The notes under the pieces: generated by a model
Told to the model about the DNA's origin: nothing
Seen by the model: only the letters and a program-made list of their open reading frames with translations
Databases searched by the model: none
Position numbers and translations under genes: made by a program
DNA from: Vitrella brassicaformis
Taxonomy: Eukaryota; Sar; Vitrellaceae
Direction: 5' to 3'
Length of the DNA: 64,000 nucleotides
NCBI GenBank assembly: GCA_001179505.1
Contig: CDMY01000531.1
Location: 1 to 64,000, forward strand
Shown here: positions 1 to 11,733 of the stretch, one piece after another
Position numbering within the stretch: position 1 is the first letter of the stretch
Layout: every line of letters begins with the position of its first letter

Positions 1-431
1 GCTGGGCGCTTGCCTGACGCCTTCTTGAGCCCTCCACCCATGTGCCCGATGCGCTGAGCTCTGCTCGCTCCGGTGCCTTGTGGTGTTGAGGCTTGTTGTT
101 GCTGATGATGCTGCTGTGCTGCCTGAGCGTTTGCTCATGGGCGTGGCACTGTCTGACCACCGGCGTGACCCGTGTGTCAACGTGCCTTTGTGGTGTGGTG
201 TGTGCGGCCTTGTCCCACCCATGCCTTGCGCCCTGTATGCCATTGTGGATGATGGACGGCTCGTGCTTCGTGGACTTTGACGTGCATATGCATGATTGTG
301 ATGCGATTGGGATGGCCTAGCTGCAGGTGCAGACGATGGATGGACATCGGGTGATGATCTCGTTCTCTGAACGATTGATGCCACCCCGCGATGACGAGGC
401 ACACACTTGACACGCATCGACGAGATCCCCA
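1..431. other. left-edge region without a confident gene
   Basis: A plus-strand frame is open from the first base to a TGA at 55-57 and could be the last codons of a gene lying to the left, but it is too short to judge. The rest shows only short, overlapping, low-quality reading frames and no protein-like segment. It probably holds the 3' flank of the protease gene that follows on the minus strand. Confidence 0.3.
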
Positions 432-1755
432 TCATACTAGACACTGATGCGTTGAGCGATGCCCTTTTGGCGCATACACGGGTCCCCCATCCAGAGGTCT
501 TGAGTTCGTTTGACTCCCTCTGTGAGGGTGCGACTGGCCGGCTTGGCGGGGATCACAGGCCCCCAGACGCCCCCCTTTCACACCTATGCGCGCCGTCAAG
601 TCGGTGATTCTGTCCGTCAAATCGTTGATAGCAGTCTCAATCCTGCGCGTTCCGTCGGCGGTTTCGCGGCCGAAACGAATCGGGCATGAGGGGAGACAGC
701 ACCAGCTCCCGCTGCTGCTGCTGCTGCTGGGCTGTGCAGTTCCCTGCACACACACACAGACAGACAGACAGACAGACAGGCCCCACGCACTTACAAGTGC
801 ATTCTTTCGCCATACACATGCATGCCTCTTTCTCGTACTTGAGGTCTTCTCGAATTCACTCCCATTTGTAGCGGCGGCTGCACCGGCTGCACCTGGAGGG
901 TGACTGGCAGGCTCCGCAATGGCTGCTGCACATAAAAAGCAAACAAAGCGATAACAAACGGGTCCACACACTTGGTGACACACAAAAGAAAGTCCCCACA
1001 CACGCGCCCCTCACTTTGTCTTCCTCCTCGAACTGCGTGAGCCAATCGCCAATCGTCAAGCCGACCCAGCTGCCATCGAAAAAGGTCGGAGGGAACGATT
1101 CGAGTTGCTCTAGAAGGGGCAGGATGGCTGGCGGAACCATGTGAAACAGCCCGGGCGTCTTGAGGCAGTCCAATGGGCACACGTAGAAGAACGGCCGTGG
1201 ATGATGTGTTGGTGCCCGACTTGCACGTCTGGGTTGAGCTCGATGAGGTGTGAGGCCATGGATGACGGCCGCCACTCGCTCCACCCCCTGCCCCTCCTTC
1301 CCAGCCAGCACCAAATAGCTTCCCGAGTCTCCTTCTTGGGAACTGGTGCCCATCAGCTGAAGCCAGATCGGGATGCTCACCGGCTGCTTGCTCTCGCCGA
1401 CATCGCCGACTTCCACCTTGACCACCTGACCGCCGAAATCCCTTGTGTGGACGGCGATGTCGTTCTCCAGTCGCTCGCGAGGGCCGATGTTCGTCGCGAT
1501 AGCGACGGGCGGGGTCAGCTCCGGCACAGCATCTCTCGTCAGGACGACGAGAGCCGCGGAAGGATGCCCGTGGCGCACATAATGCGGCAGGATAAAGCGG
1601 CTCTGTATCTCGAATTCGGCTCCGTCAATGTTGGCTTTCACTGCAGCCGACACCACGTGAGCGGCTGAGAGAAGGGTCCTTGATCCGACAAGCGTACCGT
1701 AGCCCACGGGGAAGCCGTTCGAGTCAGTGAGCTGGGCCTGCTTCGCTTTGACCAT
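432..1755 (-). CDS. trypsin-like (S1 fold) serine protease with Ser/Gln-rich and coiled-coil tail
   Basis: Three exons, 1755-1015, 892-839 and 743-432, are joined in phase 0 and give about 368 aa. The catalytic triad of the chymotrypsin fold is visible: His in SAAHVV (near residue 35), Asp in ENDIAV, and Ser in EGDSGSYL. The N-terminus lacks a clear signal peptide, so a cytosolic or organellar HtrA/S1-like peptidase is as likely as a secreted one. After the protease domain come a short linker, a serine run and a predicted coiled coil (RRIETAINDLTDRITDL). The last 50 residues are low in confidence because a GT after the coiled coil could be another donor. The start was chosen as the first ATG after the intergenic gap; the frame stays open upstream, so an N-terminal extension is possible. 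Its neighbour starts 125 nt away in the opposite direction. Confidence 0.72.
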
Positions 1756-1879
1756 GGTCCGTCGGTAGGTTATGGGTTTGACCCCATGAGTAGGCTTGAC
1801 GCACGCCACTGAGAGCGGTTTCACGTACGGGGAGCACCCTAAGGAAGGGAGCTTCACCTCAGCCCTCTCGCAGAAGCAA

Positions 1880-4827
1880 ATGTACCGCCAACTCGCAGGA
1901 GAACAGGTCAGCGATTCTCTGATCTGACGCTCTGTATGGTATGCGCTGTGCTGTGCTGTGCTGTGCTGTTGTGTCCGCTGTGTGCAGAAGCTTGCCAAGT
2001 CGCAGTCCAACATCTCGCCAGGACGTTCGCGCACCACCCTCTCGCCCACCCTTCCCTCCACACGCAAGCAGAACGAGCCGGCCCTTCTCGAGGAGGACCG
2101 TGACGCCGCCTCGTCGCGCGTCATCCAAGGCGGCGGCTCCAATGGTGGCGGCACATCTGGCAGATCCACACCCCGCTCGCGCACACCATACGACTCGGAC
2201 ACCGACAACCTTCTTCTCTCTGGCCCGTCTGGCGAGGCGTCCTATGCGCCGCTGTCCAGCCCACCGCCAGAGCGCTCCAACGCCCCATCGCTGGGCAGGG
2301 CGAGGCCCAGATCTTTCACGCCGCCGATTCACAGGCGGTCGGTGAGTGTGTCGTCGCTCGAGCAGCACCCGCCCGGCGTGGAGAGGGGCAGCGGCAAGGC
2401 CAAGGAGAACAAGGGCGACGGCGCGCCGCCGGTCGTTCGCAGGCACAGCTCGTCGTTTGAGGTGGACGTGGTGATGGGTGTCGGTGTGGCGAATGGCTTG
2501 GGAGCGACCGGTGCGGACGATGAGGGCCACCAGATGGCGGGCGAGTCCTTGCTTGCGGCGAGTGAAGCGGCAGAGATCGTCCGCAACTCCTCAAACGAAG
2601 CCCGTACGTTTCCTTCAACACACACATGCCATAATGGCACCCACCTGCATTGCATTGACGCGTCTGCATGGATTCGGTGTGTGGATTTGACTGACTGCAG
2701 TTGAGGCGCTGAAGGAGCGGTCCAGGCCAACCTCACCGTCCAAAGCGCCCCCTCAGGCGGTCCCCCTCCCCTCCCCCCTCTCACCCCCCGCTGCATACGA
2801 CACATCCGTCGACCCCTCAGAGGCCTCCCTCACCTCTCGAGTCCCAATGCTCCCCGCCGACCGCCCCAACACCGCCACCACCACAGTCTTCCCCCTCAGC
2901 ATCCCCCTTAGTAGCACCAACACAATGGGCGGCGAGGGCGGGCCCGGCCGCACCATGGCGCTCTATTCAATGACGGCAGGCGGCGCCGCCAGTGCTGTGA
3001 AGGAGACCGCGTCGCAGCCCGAGAGTGTGGCAGCTACTAGTGACACGGAGGTGGTGAAGGGTGCAGGCGCGACTGGCGGTGTGGGGCGGCGGGTGGGCAG
3101 CCGGGGTCGGTCGCCATCGCCGAGTGGAGGGATGGGTGTGCTGAGCATGGACGAGATCAAGGAGAAGATCGCAGAGAGGAGCATCATCGAACACGCCGTC
3201 TTCACTTTCAACCGGTGAGTGAAGGAGTGAGTGGTGCAGCCCCGTCGCCCTCGTGCACTCACCACGCCCACACATCTCTTGCTGCTGCTGCTGCTGCTGT
3301 GTGTGGGTGTGTGTGGGTATGTGTGTGTGTGGCTGCCTCAGTTTGGGTGCTGGCGCGACGATAGACTTCCTGGCCCGCCACGATCGCATCGACAAGGACG
3401 ATGCCGTGGCGTTCGCGCACTTTCTGTTCGAAACGCCGGGACTCGACAAGCACAAAGTGAGTCGCCGACCGAGGGTCCACAGAAAGACAGACAAAGAGTG
3501 GACACAGATCTACGACCTGTGTGTGTGTGTGCGTGTGTATTGTGTCAGGTTGGCGACTTCATCGGTCGCGAGGGCGCCTTCAACATGGCGGTGCTCGCGT
3601 GTTTCGTCCAGTTCTTCGACTTCAAGGAGCTCTCCATCGACGAGGCACTCAGATACTTCCTCACGAGATTCAAGCCCGCTGGGTGGGTGGGCATGCCCAC
3701 ACCTGACTGACCTGACTGACGCACACAGACGACTCGCTCGCTCAATGGGCCTGGCCTCTCTCCCTCTCTCTCTGAGTGCTGTTTGTTCTGTCAGTGAGGC
3801 TCAGCAGCTGTATCGCATCCTTCAGCAGTTCGCCGTGCGCTTCGTCAAGGACAACCGCGAGGCAGACATGACGCCCGACGAGGCCCACTTCATGTCATAC
3901 GCCATACTGATGCTGCACACCGACGCACACAACGAACACGTAATCAGCGCGCCCCGCCCCGCCCCGCCCCGCCCCGCCACACCGTTGCGCGCACCTGCCA
4001 TCTTTCGTCTGTGTGTGTGTGTAGGTGACTCGGAAGATGACTAAGGAGGACTTTCTGAAGTCGGTGGCCGGCCAGACGAAGCTCGGCAAGCGGGCGCTCT
4101 CGCAGATCTACGAGCGGGTGGTGGGCGAGCAGTTCCGGCTCGCACTCACCAAAACCGACAAAGTACGTGGGGAGCCTCACACATCCATCCATCCATCCCT
4201 CCATCCATCCGTGTGGTGCTGGGGTGTGTGTGTCAGGTGTACAATCGTCTGTCGCGGGACCCCCGGATCATCCGCGCGGCGACGTCTGTCAACCTGCGCA
4301 TGAGCGGTCTGCATCACGACGTGGACGGCCTCAAGAAGGGCAGCCGCTTCTTCAAGTACTGCAGGAGCGGACGGGTCAAAGTCAGATGGGTCAGGATCTC
4401 AGAGGTGAGCTTGAGCGAGCTGGGAGGGAGGGAGGGAGGGAGGGAGGAGGTCGTGCACATGATGTGTGTGGTGCCGGGCAGGATGAGTCTCGCGTGTTCT
4501 GGAGCAGCAGCGAGACCGACCAGAGGCCGCGCGAGATGCACCTCGACGACGTCATCGACTTCACCGTGGGATCGCATGTAAGAAAGAGGCCGTTCGCTCG
4601 CCATCGCCAAGAGTCACGCGCTCTCACCCCTCCCCTCCGCTCCCCTCCGCTCCCCTCCGCTCCCCTCCGCTCCCCTTGTTTGTTTGTGTGCAGCGGTCGC
4701 CGGTGTTCCGTCGCTTCCACATCCCCGACGAGCAGGACGCCAGGTGCTTCTCACTCCACACCGACCAGCGGACACTCGACCTCTGCGCACCGAATGCGAT
4801 CGACCCCCCCATGCAGGTGTGTGAGAT

Positions 4828-4864
<37 letters not shown>

Positions 4865-7113
4865 GACACGACCTAATGCGACAGACAGAGTGTGGTTGTG
4901 TGTGGTTGTGTGTGTGTGTGTGTGGTTGTGTGTAGGTGTGGGTGACCTTCTTCAGCCAGGCGATCGCCCGCCGGCAGGAGGACAAAGTGCGCGACAAACC
5001 CACCCAGATCCTGTACGCCGAGGAAAAGAAGCGAGAGGTACACATACCCCCCCGACACACACACACACACACGACATGCACACGGCTTGTGTGGTGTGTG
5101 TTTGTTGCGGCTCTTGGTGTGCGCAGGAGGCGCTTCTGCAGCGGACCAAAGTTTGGAAGGAGAAGATCCTGCCGTCCTGGGATTCCTACTGGAACTGCGG
5201 GGCAGTCGCTGTGGCCACCGACCCCTCCCCCCTCCCCTCCCTCTCCTCCCTCGTCACCCGCTACCCCACGCCCACTACCAATCCCCGCTCATCGGCAGCA
5301 GCGGCGTCCGCCACGGCCAGCGGCACTGACACCAACACCAACACGACGCAGTGGGTCGACATTGGCTGCTTCGGCGGCAGGCTCGGAGGCAAGACTCCGC
5401 GCAGCAGCTACCCCAAGACGGCCTTCGTCACCACACGCTCGACCGACTCGCCCAACAGCGACTCTGAGAGCCGATGCGGCCGCCGATCAAAGTCTCCAGG
5501 CCGGCCACTGAGGGGCGCTCTGGTGCCTGGGGGTGGGGGGAAGGGCTCTGGCGTGCCGATGCTCAAGGGGGGCGGAAAGGGTCTGTGTCCGCCAGTGCAG
5601 TCGGTGTCGGTGTTCACGTTTAGTTTGGACCGTGGCCGGCGTTACGAGACGGCGCGATCGCCGCGGCTGGTGGATCTGTGGCTGGAGGGGCTGCCTGAGG
5701 AGCTGAGGCCCAAGCTGTGGCCGCTGGCCATTGGCGACGACAAGGCCGTCAGCCTGGACCTCTACTACTGCCTCAGAGCACAGGTAAACCCATCCATCTC
5801 ATGAGTCCCCTTCATTGATCGGTCACGTCACTTGTGTGCAGGTGACATCGAACAACAGGAAACCCGACGCAGCGGCAGAGAGGGACCCCTTCCTCCCCCC
5901 GGCCCGGCACCACTTCGAGCGCTTCTACAGCGACCTCCCATCCATCCTCCCACACCTCCAGCACCTCCCCGTTGGCCAAGGGTCCTTCCACCCGCTCCCC
6001 ACTCGGCCAGCCGGCACCACAGCTGGCGGGGCGACCATGAGCCCCCGTGCAATGATATCGATCTCGCCGCAGCTGCCTCCGACGATCGGTGTCGGCGTGG
6101 AGCCGCCGCCGGCGATGTTGCCCCCAGGGGTGTCGGAGATGAAGATCCACCAGGCGCTGGTCGAGCTGATGGAGGCCTTCATCATCTTCCGGCCCGATGT
6201 GGGGTACGTCCAGGGGATGGGGCACCTGGCCGCCATGCTGCTGTACCATCTGCAGCCGGCCGAGGCGTTCCGCGGCTTCGTGAGCCTGATCCAGAGCCAC
6301 CACTTTATGGACTTCTTCATGGCCACGCAGGAGAGCAGCCGAAGGCGCGTCAAGATGCGATTCGACTTTTTCGAGGTCCGTTCCGCCGATGCACCTCGAC
6401 ACATACAAGCGTGACTTCATCTTGACGCCTCTGTGTGTGTGTGTGTGTGTGTGTGTTCAGTCTGTCTTTCAGGAGCGTCTGCCTTTGCTGTGGAGTCACT
6501 TCCAGGCGCTGGATGTGACTCCTGACCTATTCCTGATGCCGTGGCTCCTCACGCTCTTCTCGTCAGTGCTCCCACTGCGAACCGTCTGCCGAGTGTGGGA
6601 CGCCGTGCTGCTCAAAGGAGAGGTACACACAAAGGAGAGGTACACACAACCGCCGGACAAGCATGAGCATGCACACCCCTCTTCTCCCTCTCTCTCTCTC
6701 TTTTTGTTGGTGCAGCCGTACGCTTACCAGACGGCATTGGGTTTCCTCCGCTACAAGGAGCATTCCCTGCTGACGGCGTCGTTCGAGGGCTGCATCCGGC
6801 TGCTCAACCCCACGGCCAACAACTGGGATCCATCGCAGGGCGGCGTCTCCACACCGCGGGGCGTGGGCGACATCCAGGTGCCGTCAAGAGCTGACGACGC
6901 CGCCATGTCGTTCGATGAGGACAGATTCTTCAAGTAGGCCGACAGACATCGGAGGGCGAGAGGCTATGGGTTTCGTGATCGGGTTGTTTTCTTGGTTTGG
7001 TGTCTGTCAGGTGTGTGGGCGAGTGCGAGATAGATCCGTCGCTCTTCGGCAATTGGCTGGCGAAGCAGCGGCTGAGTGAGGAGAAGGCCGAGCTCCTCGA
7101 GCTGCTCCTGTGA
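1880..7113 (+). CDS. Sec7-TBC fusion protein (TBS family, Arf GEF plus Rab-GAP-like)
   Basis: Sixteen exons: 1880-1906, 1988-2603, 2701-3214, 3342-3456, 3549-3682, 3795-3939, 4025-4162, 4237-4404, 4482-4577, 4694-4816, 4936-5037, 5127-5783, 5842-6375, 6461-6622, 6716-6933, 7011-7113. They sum to 3852 nt, 1283 aa. Residues 1-360 are Ser/Pro/Gly-rich and probably disordered. A Sec7 domain follows (about 370-565), with the glutamic finger intact in FKPAGEAQ, created across an intron. Sec7 domains exchange nucleotide on Arf GTPases. About 600-720 resembles a PH-like module. A TBC domain lies at about 895-1230, with the glutamine finger YVQGM present but the usual D-x-x-R motif reading DLPS, so the arginine finger is absent. 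A loop of about 70 residues is inserted after that motif. Sec7-TBC fusions are known from alveolates and other protists and are expected to act in Golgi or endosomal traffic. Domain identity is strong; GAP activity is doubtful. Confidence 0.9.
4828..4863 (+). repeat. poly-G tract of about 35 nt inside an intron
   Basis: An uninterrupted G run starts 11 nt after the splice donor of an intron in the Sec7-TBC gene and ends just before a TG-rich stretch. Exact length is likely to be unreliable in an assembly and polymorphic in the population. Confidence 0.9.
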
Positions 7114-8503
7114 CGTCTTTGACGTCATGTGGGGAGCGGAGCTCAGTCAGTCGCCGGCTGCGTGTATGCTTGCAGCCATCCGTCCACCCACCCACCCACC
7201 CGTCCAGTAGACACACACGACATCCATCGCACACACACACCTTACTGTGTGAATTCATTCCTTCATGCCCACTCATATGGATGGCATGAGGCGGGTCCAT
7301 TCCGTTCCATTCCATTCCATTCGGTCCGTGTCTTTTATCGCAGGCAGACAGGGAGGGAGGGAGGCGGGCAGAGTGCACTTCTATTGGACGGAGCAGGTCG
7401 TTGGCCTGGGGTGAGAGGGGCGGGGAGGAAGTCTGTCGTGTCAGTGGCGCGAGCCGAGCGGTGAGAGTGACTTCACGGGGGGGCGGGGGACAGTGAGTGT
7501 CTTTTTCCCTTCAGCCGCTGGCATGCATGGCATGGCACAGCTGTGCGTACCCTCTCGCTTCCGAGGTGGCGATGTGATTGGCACTCGATGTGGCCATCGG
7601 GTGTGCAATCTCGTGGCCATGGCGGAGCTGAGATGGGCGCAAGGGCAGGGCATGGCCGCCAGTGGGAGACAAATAGCATAGCACGGGAGCAGCTTTAGCG
7701 GCTGAGAATGAAGCTTCTGGGTGGGGCGGGGTGGGGTGGGGTGGGTTGCGTGCGGCGAGTGAGAGCATTTTCGGGAGGTGCGGCGCGGCGCGGTGCGGCG
7801 GGTCGAGCAAGCAATCGACCAGCCGGCCGACCAGCGCGGCCCTGTCAATGACCGTGAGGTGAGATGAAGATGGTATGAAGATGGCGGTGTAGTTTATCCA
7901 CAGACGTATGTATCTCGCTGCTAGTGCGTGGTGCGTGCTGAGTGCAGTGCGTGGGTGTGTGAACCAATGAACGAGCGGTGTGATGAGTGCCTTTATCAAC
8001 CAACGCTTGTTACCTTTTTTGTGTACACGTACGTGTGTGTGTGTGTGTGTGTGAATGTGCGTGTATGTCTGTGTATGTGAGATGGACGGACAGGTGCCTC
8101 ACACACGCATACACACACCGACTGACCGAATTATGCCCGAGTGAGTGAGACTGCTGGTTCCGTCAGAGAGGTGTGAACCAGCCAGCATGCTTCATGCTTC
8201 ATGCTTCATGCATGGCTGGCTCATGCTCTTTCCCTTTTTTGTGAGCATATGTATGTCCCTCCTTCCTTATACAGACAGACAGACAGACACATGCGTACCT
8301 ACTTCCTTGGTCAGTCACAGGTGTGTTACGTCAAAGTCATTCAATGACCGTGTGTGTGTGTGGGCGTGGGTTGATGTGGTGGTGGATTTGGTGCATCCTC
8401 TCTCTCTCCATGGCATGTGCGTGTGGGCGTGTGTGCGCGCTCAGTGGACATCTATCCATCCTCCCCCGCTTCATCCACATCGATTATTGGCCTCTGTACC
8501 TAA
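7114..8503. other. convergent intergenic region, simple repeats only
   Basis: About 1.4 kb between the 3' ends of the Sec7-TBC and TilS genes. It contains short tandem repeats: CCATT-type units near 7297-7321, a TTCATGC unit repeated near 8190, and (TG)n near 8033-8053. Several frames of 60-160 codons exist on both strands, but all are low-complexity or repeat-derived. I see no gene. Confidence 0.6.
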
Positions 8504-10767
8504 TTAATCCTTCTCCTCCACCAAAATCGCTTGTCTGAAATTTTCCTCAGTACACTCCAGCCACTCCACTCGAAGCTTTTTCTCACCCATGTACCACACA
8601 CGCACCAGATAGCTCCCCGCGCCCATCGCAGTCTTCATCTCCTTCTTCGTCTGCATCAGCCGCCCTCGACTGCTCGTCTCCCACCCACCCCTCCAGGCAC
8701 CCGTCTCCCTCCCCCTCAAGTCGCCCTTTAACACAGCCAGCACCTCCTCTGCCCCATCCTCCCCACGCACCACCACCAGCGGCGTCTCGTCTCGCAGATG
8801 GAAATCCACCTCTTTTTTGAGGAAGTCCTTCAGCCTGACAGGTTTGTCCTTAGACGTGGCTTGGAACCGGTCGCCAGGGCGGGGGTAGCGCACCATGAGC
8901 TGGTGTGGGGGCTGAATTGGGACGTCTACCCAAGGTGACCCTTTGCGTGGGTGCCGCAGGGGATTGATCCAGATGAGCGTGCTCATGCGCCTCTGTTTGA
9001 TTCCCACTTTGCCGATCACCATGGGTTGCATACCATACGTCGCCTGTAAGTCGGGTGTAAGTCGCGGCCTGCATACCATACACACATGTCCAGAAGGAAG
9101 CATTGACGAGAGAATCGACATACATAGCAGTGTGTGTGTGTGTTTGTGTGGGTACCACTTTTTAACCTCCGTCTCGACTTCCATGGCCCTATCGACCAGG
9201 AGCTCCACCTCCTGACCATCCCTCCCAAGGCTGAATGTGTCATACCCATGAGGCCGGTCGCCACTCTTCCTCACGCGCAGGGCCGTTCCTTTGTGCTCCG
9301 CCTCCCACTGGCCCGGCAGGGCGAACCGCCACACCTGGGGCCCCATTCTCGTCGGTGTGGCCCACTGGCTGTGCTTTACCTTGGCTGCGAGCTGCTCCAG
9401 CACAGTGTAGTCGCAGCTCCTGCCGGTGGATCGACGCAAATGCCGGTACAGCACTTCCTGCCAATGAAGGAAGGCAAGCCGCCATGTCTGATGTGAACGT
9501 TATGTGTGAGATACCGTACCATCCTGAGCATGTCTGAGCCGATGTCGAGCCAGTCCTCCATGGGCAGCCACACCTGGTCCCAATCGAGGTACTCCTTCTC
9601 CCACTCCACCGCCTCCTTGTCGAGCAGCTCCCGCAGCTGACCACTCTGCCGGCTCAGAGCGCCGATCCGCCGGAGGAGCACGTCGAAGCCACGAGTGTCA
9701 TCCGTTCGTGGTGATGTTGTGTCGTCGAGAGAAGGGATGACTAGCCTCTCCAGGAGTGGTATGAGCAGCAGCCGCACCTGGTTGCGCCGGTACTTTGGCT
9801 CGTTGTTGGACGGGTCGTCCCGCCAAGTGAGGTTGTGGTGCTCTAGAAATCGTTGCAGGTCCCTCTTGGGGATCTCAAGGAGGGGCCGGATGAAAGACGT
9901 GATCATCCAAAGCGGCAACTCCACCTCTTCGGCCGCATCTTGGAATGCCATGGCCCTGAATGAACGAACCAACGAACAACCACAGCATAGCAAAACCATC
10001 GCAGACTCGATCGATCTCACACACCTGAGGTTGCTGATATGCGCCCCTCTGAGCATCTTCATGATCACCGTCTCCACCTGGTCGTCCGCCTGGTGGCCCA
10101 GCACCACACTACCAATCCTGCATCCACCAGCATCCGGATCTACCGAAAGCCGCTCCATCAGAACCTCCCGCGACCTCTCACGCCGCCACCGTCGAGCCTT
10201 CTCCTGCACGCCACTCGTCAATGTTGACCGCTCTGCATCGGACAACACCTCCACAGTCGCGTTGATCCCCAGTGATTTGGCGAGGTCACAGACGAAGGCG
10301 GCGTCCTCTGCCGACTCATTGCGGATGCGGTGGTCGAAGTGGATGGCCTCCAGACGCAGAGGAGGGTCGAAACGCCCCCTCAGTCTGTGCAGGAGGTGCA
10401 GCAGGGCCACGGAGTCGACTCCGCCGCTGCATGAGACGAGCAGGAAAGCGCCATCAAGAACCCGGCAGTCGTCGCGAAGACGGCTCTCTACACGGTCAAG
10501 AAGCGACGAGGTGAAAGCTGTGGCGTTTGCGGCCTCTGGGACAGCAGAACCGGCCTGCGGCAGCGCATGCTGACGAACGAGCCGTCTTGCCCTTGTGCTC
10601 TGTCGGCGGTTGCCGGCATTTGGGGGGATCAGGCGGCGCCAAGCGAGCTCTCGGCGGTATGGATAGACCTCCCGCTTCATCAGAGCGACGAGGAAGGCCT
10701 GGCAGCGGCAGAACATGCTGACGATGGGAACAATGAGTAGAGCTTCAGAGATTCGCCAGATCCTCAT
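8504..10767 (-). CDS. tilS: tRNA(Ile)-lysidine synthetase, probably plastid-targeted
   Basis: Four exons, 10767-10025, 9955-9520, 9457-9156 and 9068-8504, total 2046 nt, 681 aa. The N-type ATP pyrophosphatase P-loop SCSGGVDS and the downstream GHQADDQVET motif identify TilS. This enzyme attaches lysine to C34 of the CAU-anticodon tRNA-Ile2 in bacteria and bacterial-type organelles. The C-terminal domain is recognised from RYPRPGDRF and the following LKDFLKK region. The N-terminus shows a hydrophobic segment (SEALLIVPIVSMFC) followed by an Arg-rich, acid-poor stretch of about 60 residues, the layout of a bipartite leader for a complex plastid. A 35-codon upstream extension to an ATG at 10872 is open, but two copies of the shared promoter-like motif lie inside it, favouring 10767. 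It shares a divergent upstream region with the next gene. Confidence 0.88.
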
Positions 10768-10819
10768 GCAGACGCTCCTCCTCACCAGCCAGAGAGGCTT
10801 TGTAAGCACGGGAAAACTC

Positions 10820-10855
10820 CAAGCTCGCAGATAGGGTTGCAAGATCTGAGCTCGC
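10820..10855 (+). promoter_or_regulatory. two promoter-like motifs upstream of tilS
   Basis: CAAGCTCGC (10820-10828) and TGAGCTCGC (10847-10855) lie 52 and 79 nt upstream of the tilS start. They are single-mismatch or near variants of the TTAGCTCGC motif found upstream of other genes in this window. Function is inferred only from position. Confidence 0.4.
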
Positions 10856-11061
10856 AGTCTTTCCCGAATCAAAAGAGGGCAGACTGGCTTCTCAGGGACG
10901 TCTGTGATCAGTCATCTACCGGTCAAGCTCAATTTGTCGCAACTATGGAGGTTTCCGTTCGCCATCGCTCATCGCTGCGGACCTGAGGACGTCCTACCTA
11001 CTGATCGCATCTCTCGCTCACCGCCATCGCTTCCTTTCCCTTCCTCCTTTTTCCTTTTCCC

Positions 11062-11733
11062 TTGGTCAAGCTTGTCATCATCCCATCGATGCAGAGCCTG
11101 TTCGGCCACTGCCGTCCTTTCCGCTGCCTGGCCTTCCTGACACGTTCGCGCCGTCCGGCCAACAGCGAGTACTCGCCGGTGCGTCCCAACATGGACTGGG
11201 ACGACGACATGGACGACGAGAGCTTCTTCGACGACTGGGACAATGACGCCAAACCGCTGTCCAACCCCTCCCCCTCGCAACCAGCGTCAAGTAGTGCCGC
11301 ACCGGGTGGTGCCAATGCATCCGACAGGGCCGGGCCTTCCCCTCACGACGGCACGGCCAGCACCGCCGCCACGAGCCAGTCCAGCAGCTGCCGCAGCTCG
11401 GCCGGCGGCGAACCTGCCGTCCTCAATGGCGTGCACCACGAGCCGCCGACCGACAAGAGTGTCACACCCCCCAGGACCAAGATGCCCACTGGTGGCAAGG
11501 CACCGTCACGCGGCGGCAGCGGCAGCGGCAGTGGCAGCCAGGACATCTTTGCGGAGCTGGGGATGATGCCGACGTACAAGGCGCCGCTGCGGGCGGATGC
11601 GACTCGGAAGAAGAGGACGTCAGTCAAGACGCTGCTGGGCTGCGAGGACGCGGATGACGACGCAGTGGTGTGGGGGGACGAGGACCTGGCGCTCGATGAT
11701 CCTATAACTCCACCGTCGGCAACGGGGAGATAG
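11062..11733 (+). CDS. unknown acidic protein with conserved-looking C-terminal peptide
   Basis: One exon of 223 codons. Candidate starts are 11062, 11089 and 11191 (MDWDDDMDDES); the N-terminal 43 residues before the last are Arg/hydrophobic and could be a leader or untranslated. After an acidic, Trp-Asp-rich opening, a long Ser/Ala/Gly/Pro-rich linker leads to a compact motif, DIFAELGMMPTYKAP, then a basic patch and an acidic tail. Acidic W-D repeats plus a short DLG.xPxY-like motif recall peptide motifs of membrane-trafficking proteins such as the SCYL tail, but this is not enough to name it. It is transcribed away from tilS and converges on the SPAG1-like gene. Confidence 0.55.
   Translation: MVKLVIIPSMQSLFGHCRPFRCLAFLTRSRRPANSEYSPVRPNMDWDDDMDDESFFDDWDNDAKPLSNPSPSQPASSSAAPGGANASDRAGPSPHDGTASTAATSQSSSCRSSAGGEPAVLNGVHHEPPTDKSVTPPRTKMPTGGKAPSRGGSGSGSGSQDIFAELGMMPTYKAPLRADATRKKRTSVKTLLGCEDADDDAVVWGDEDLALDDPITPPSATGR

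Noticed and set aside
10768-10872. Longer tilS start at 10872
   Set aside because: The extra 35 codons contain two copies of the upstream motif and would place a basic, non-hydrophobic segment before the signal peptide.
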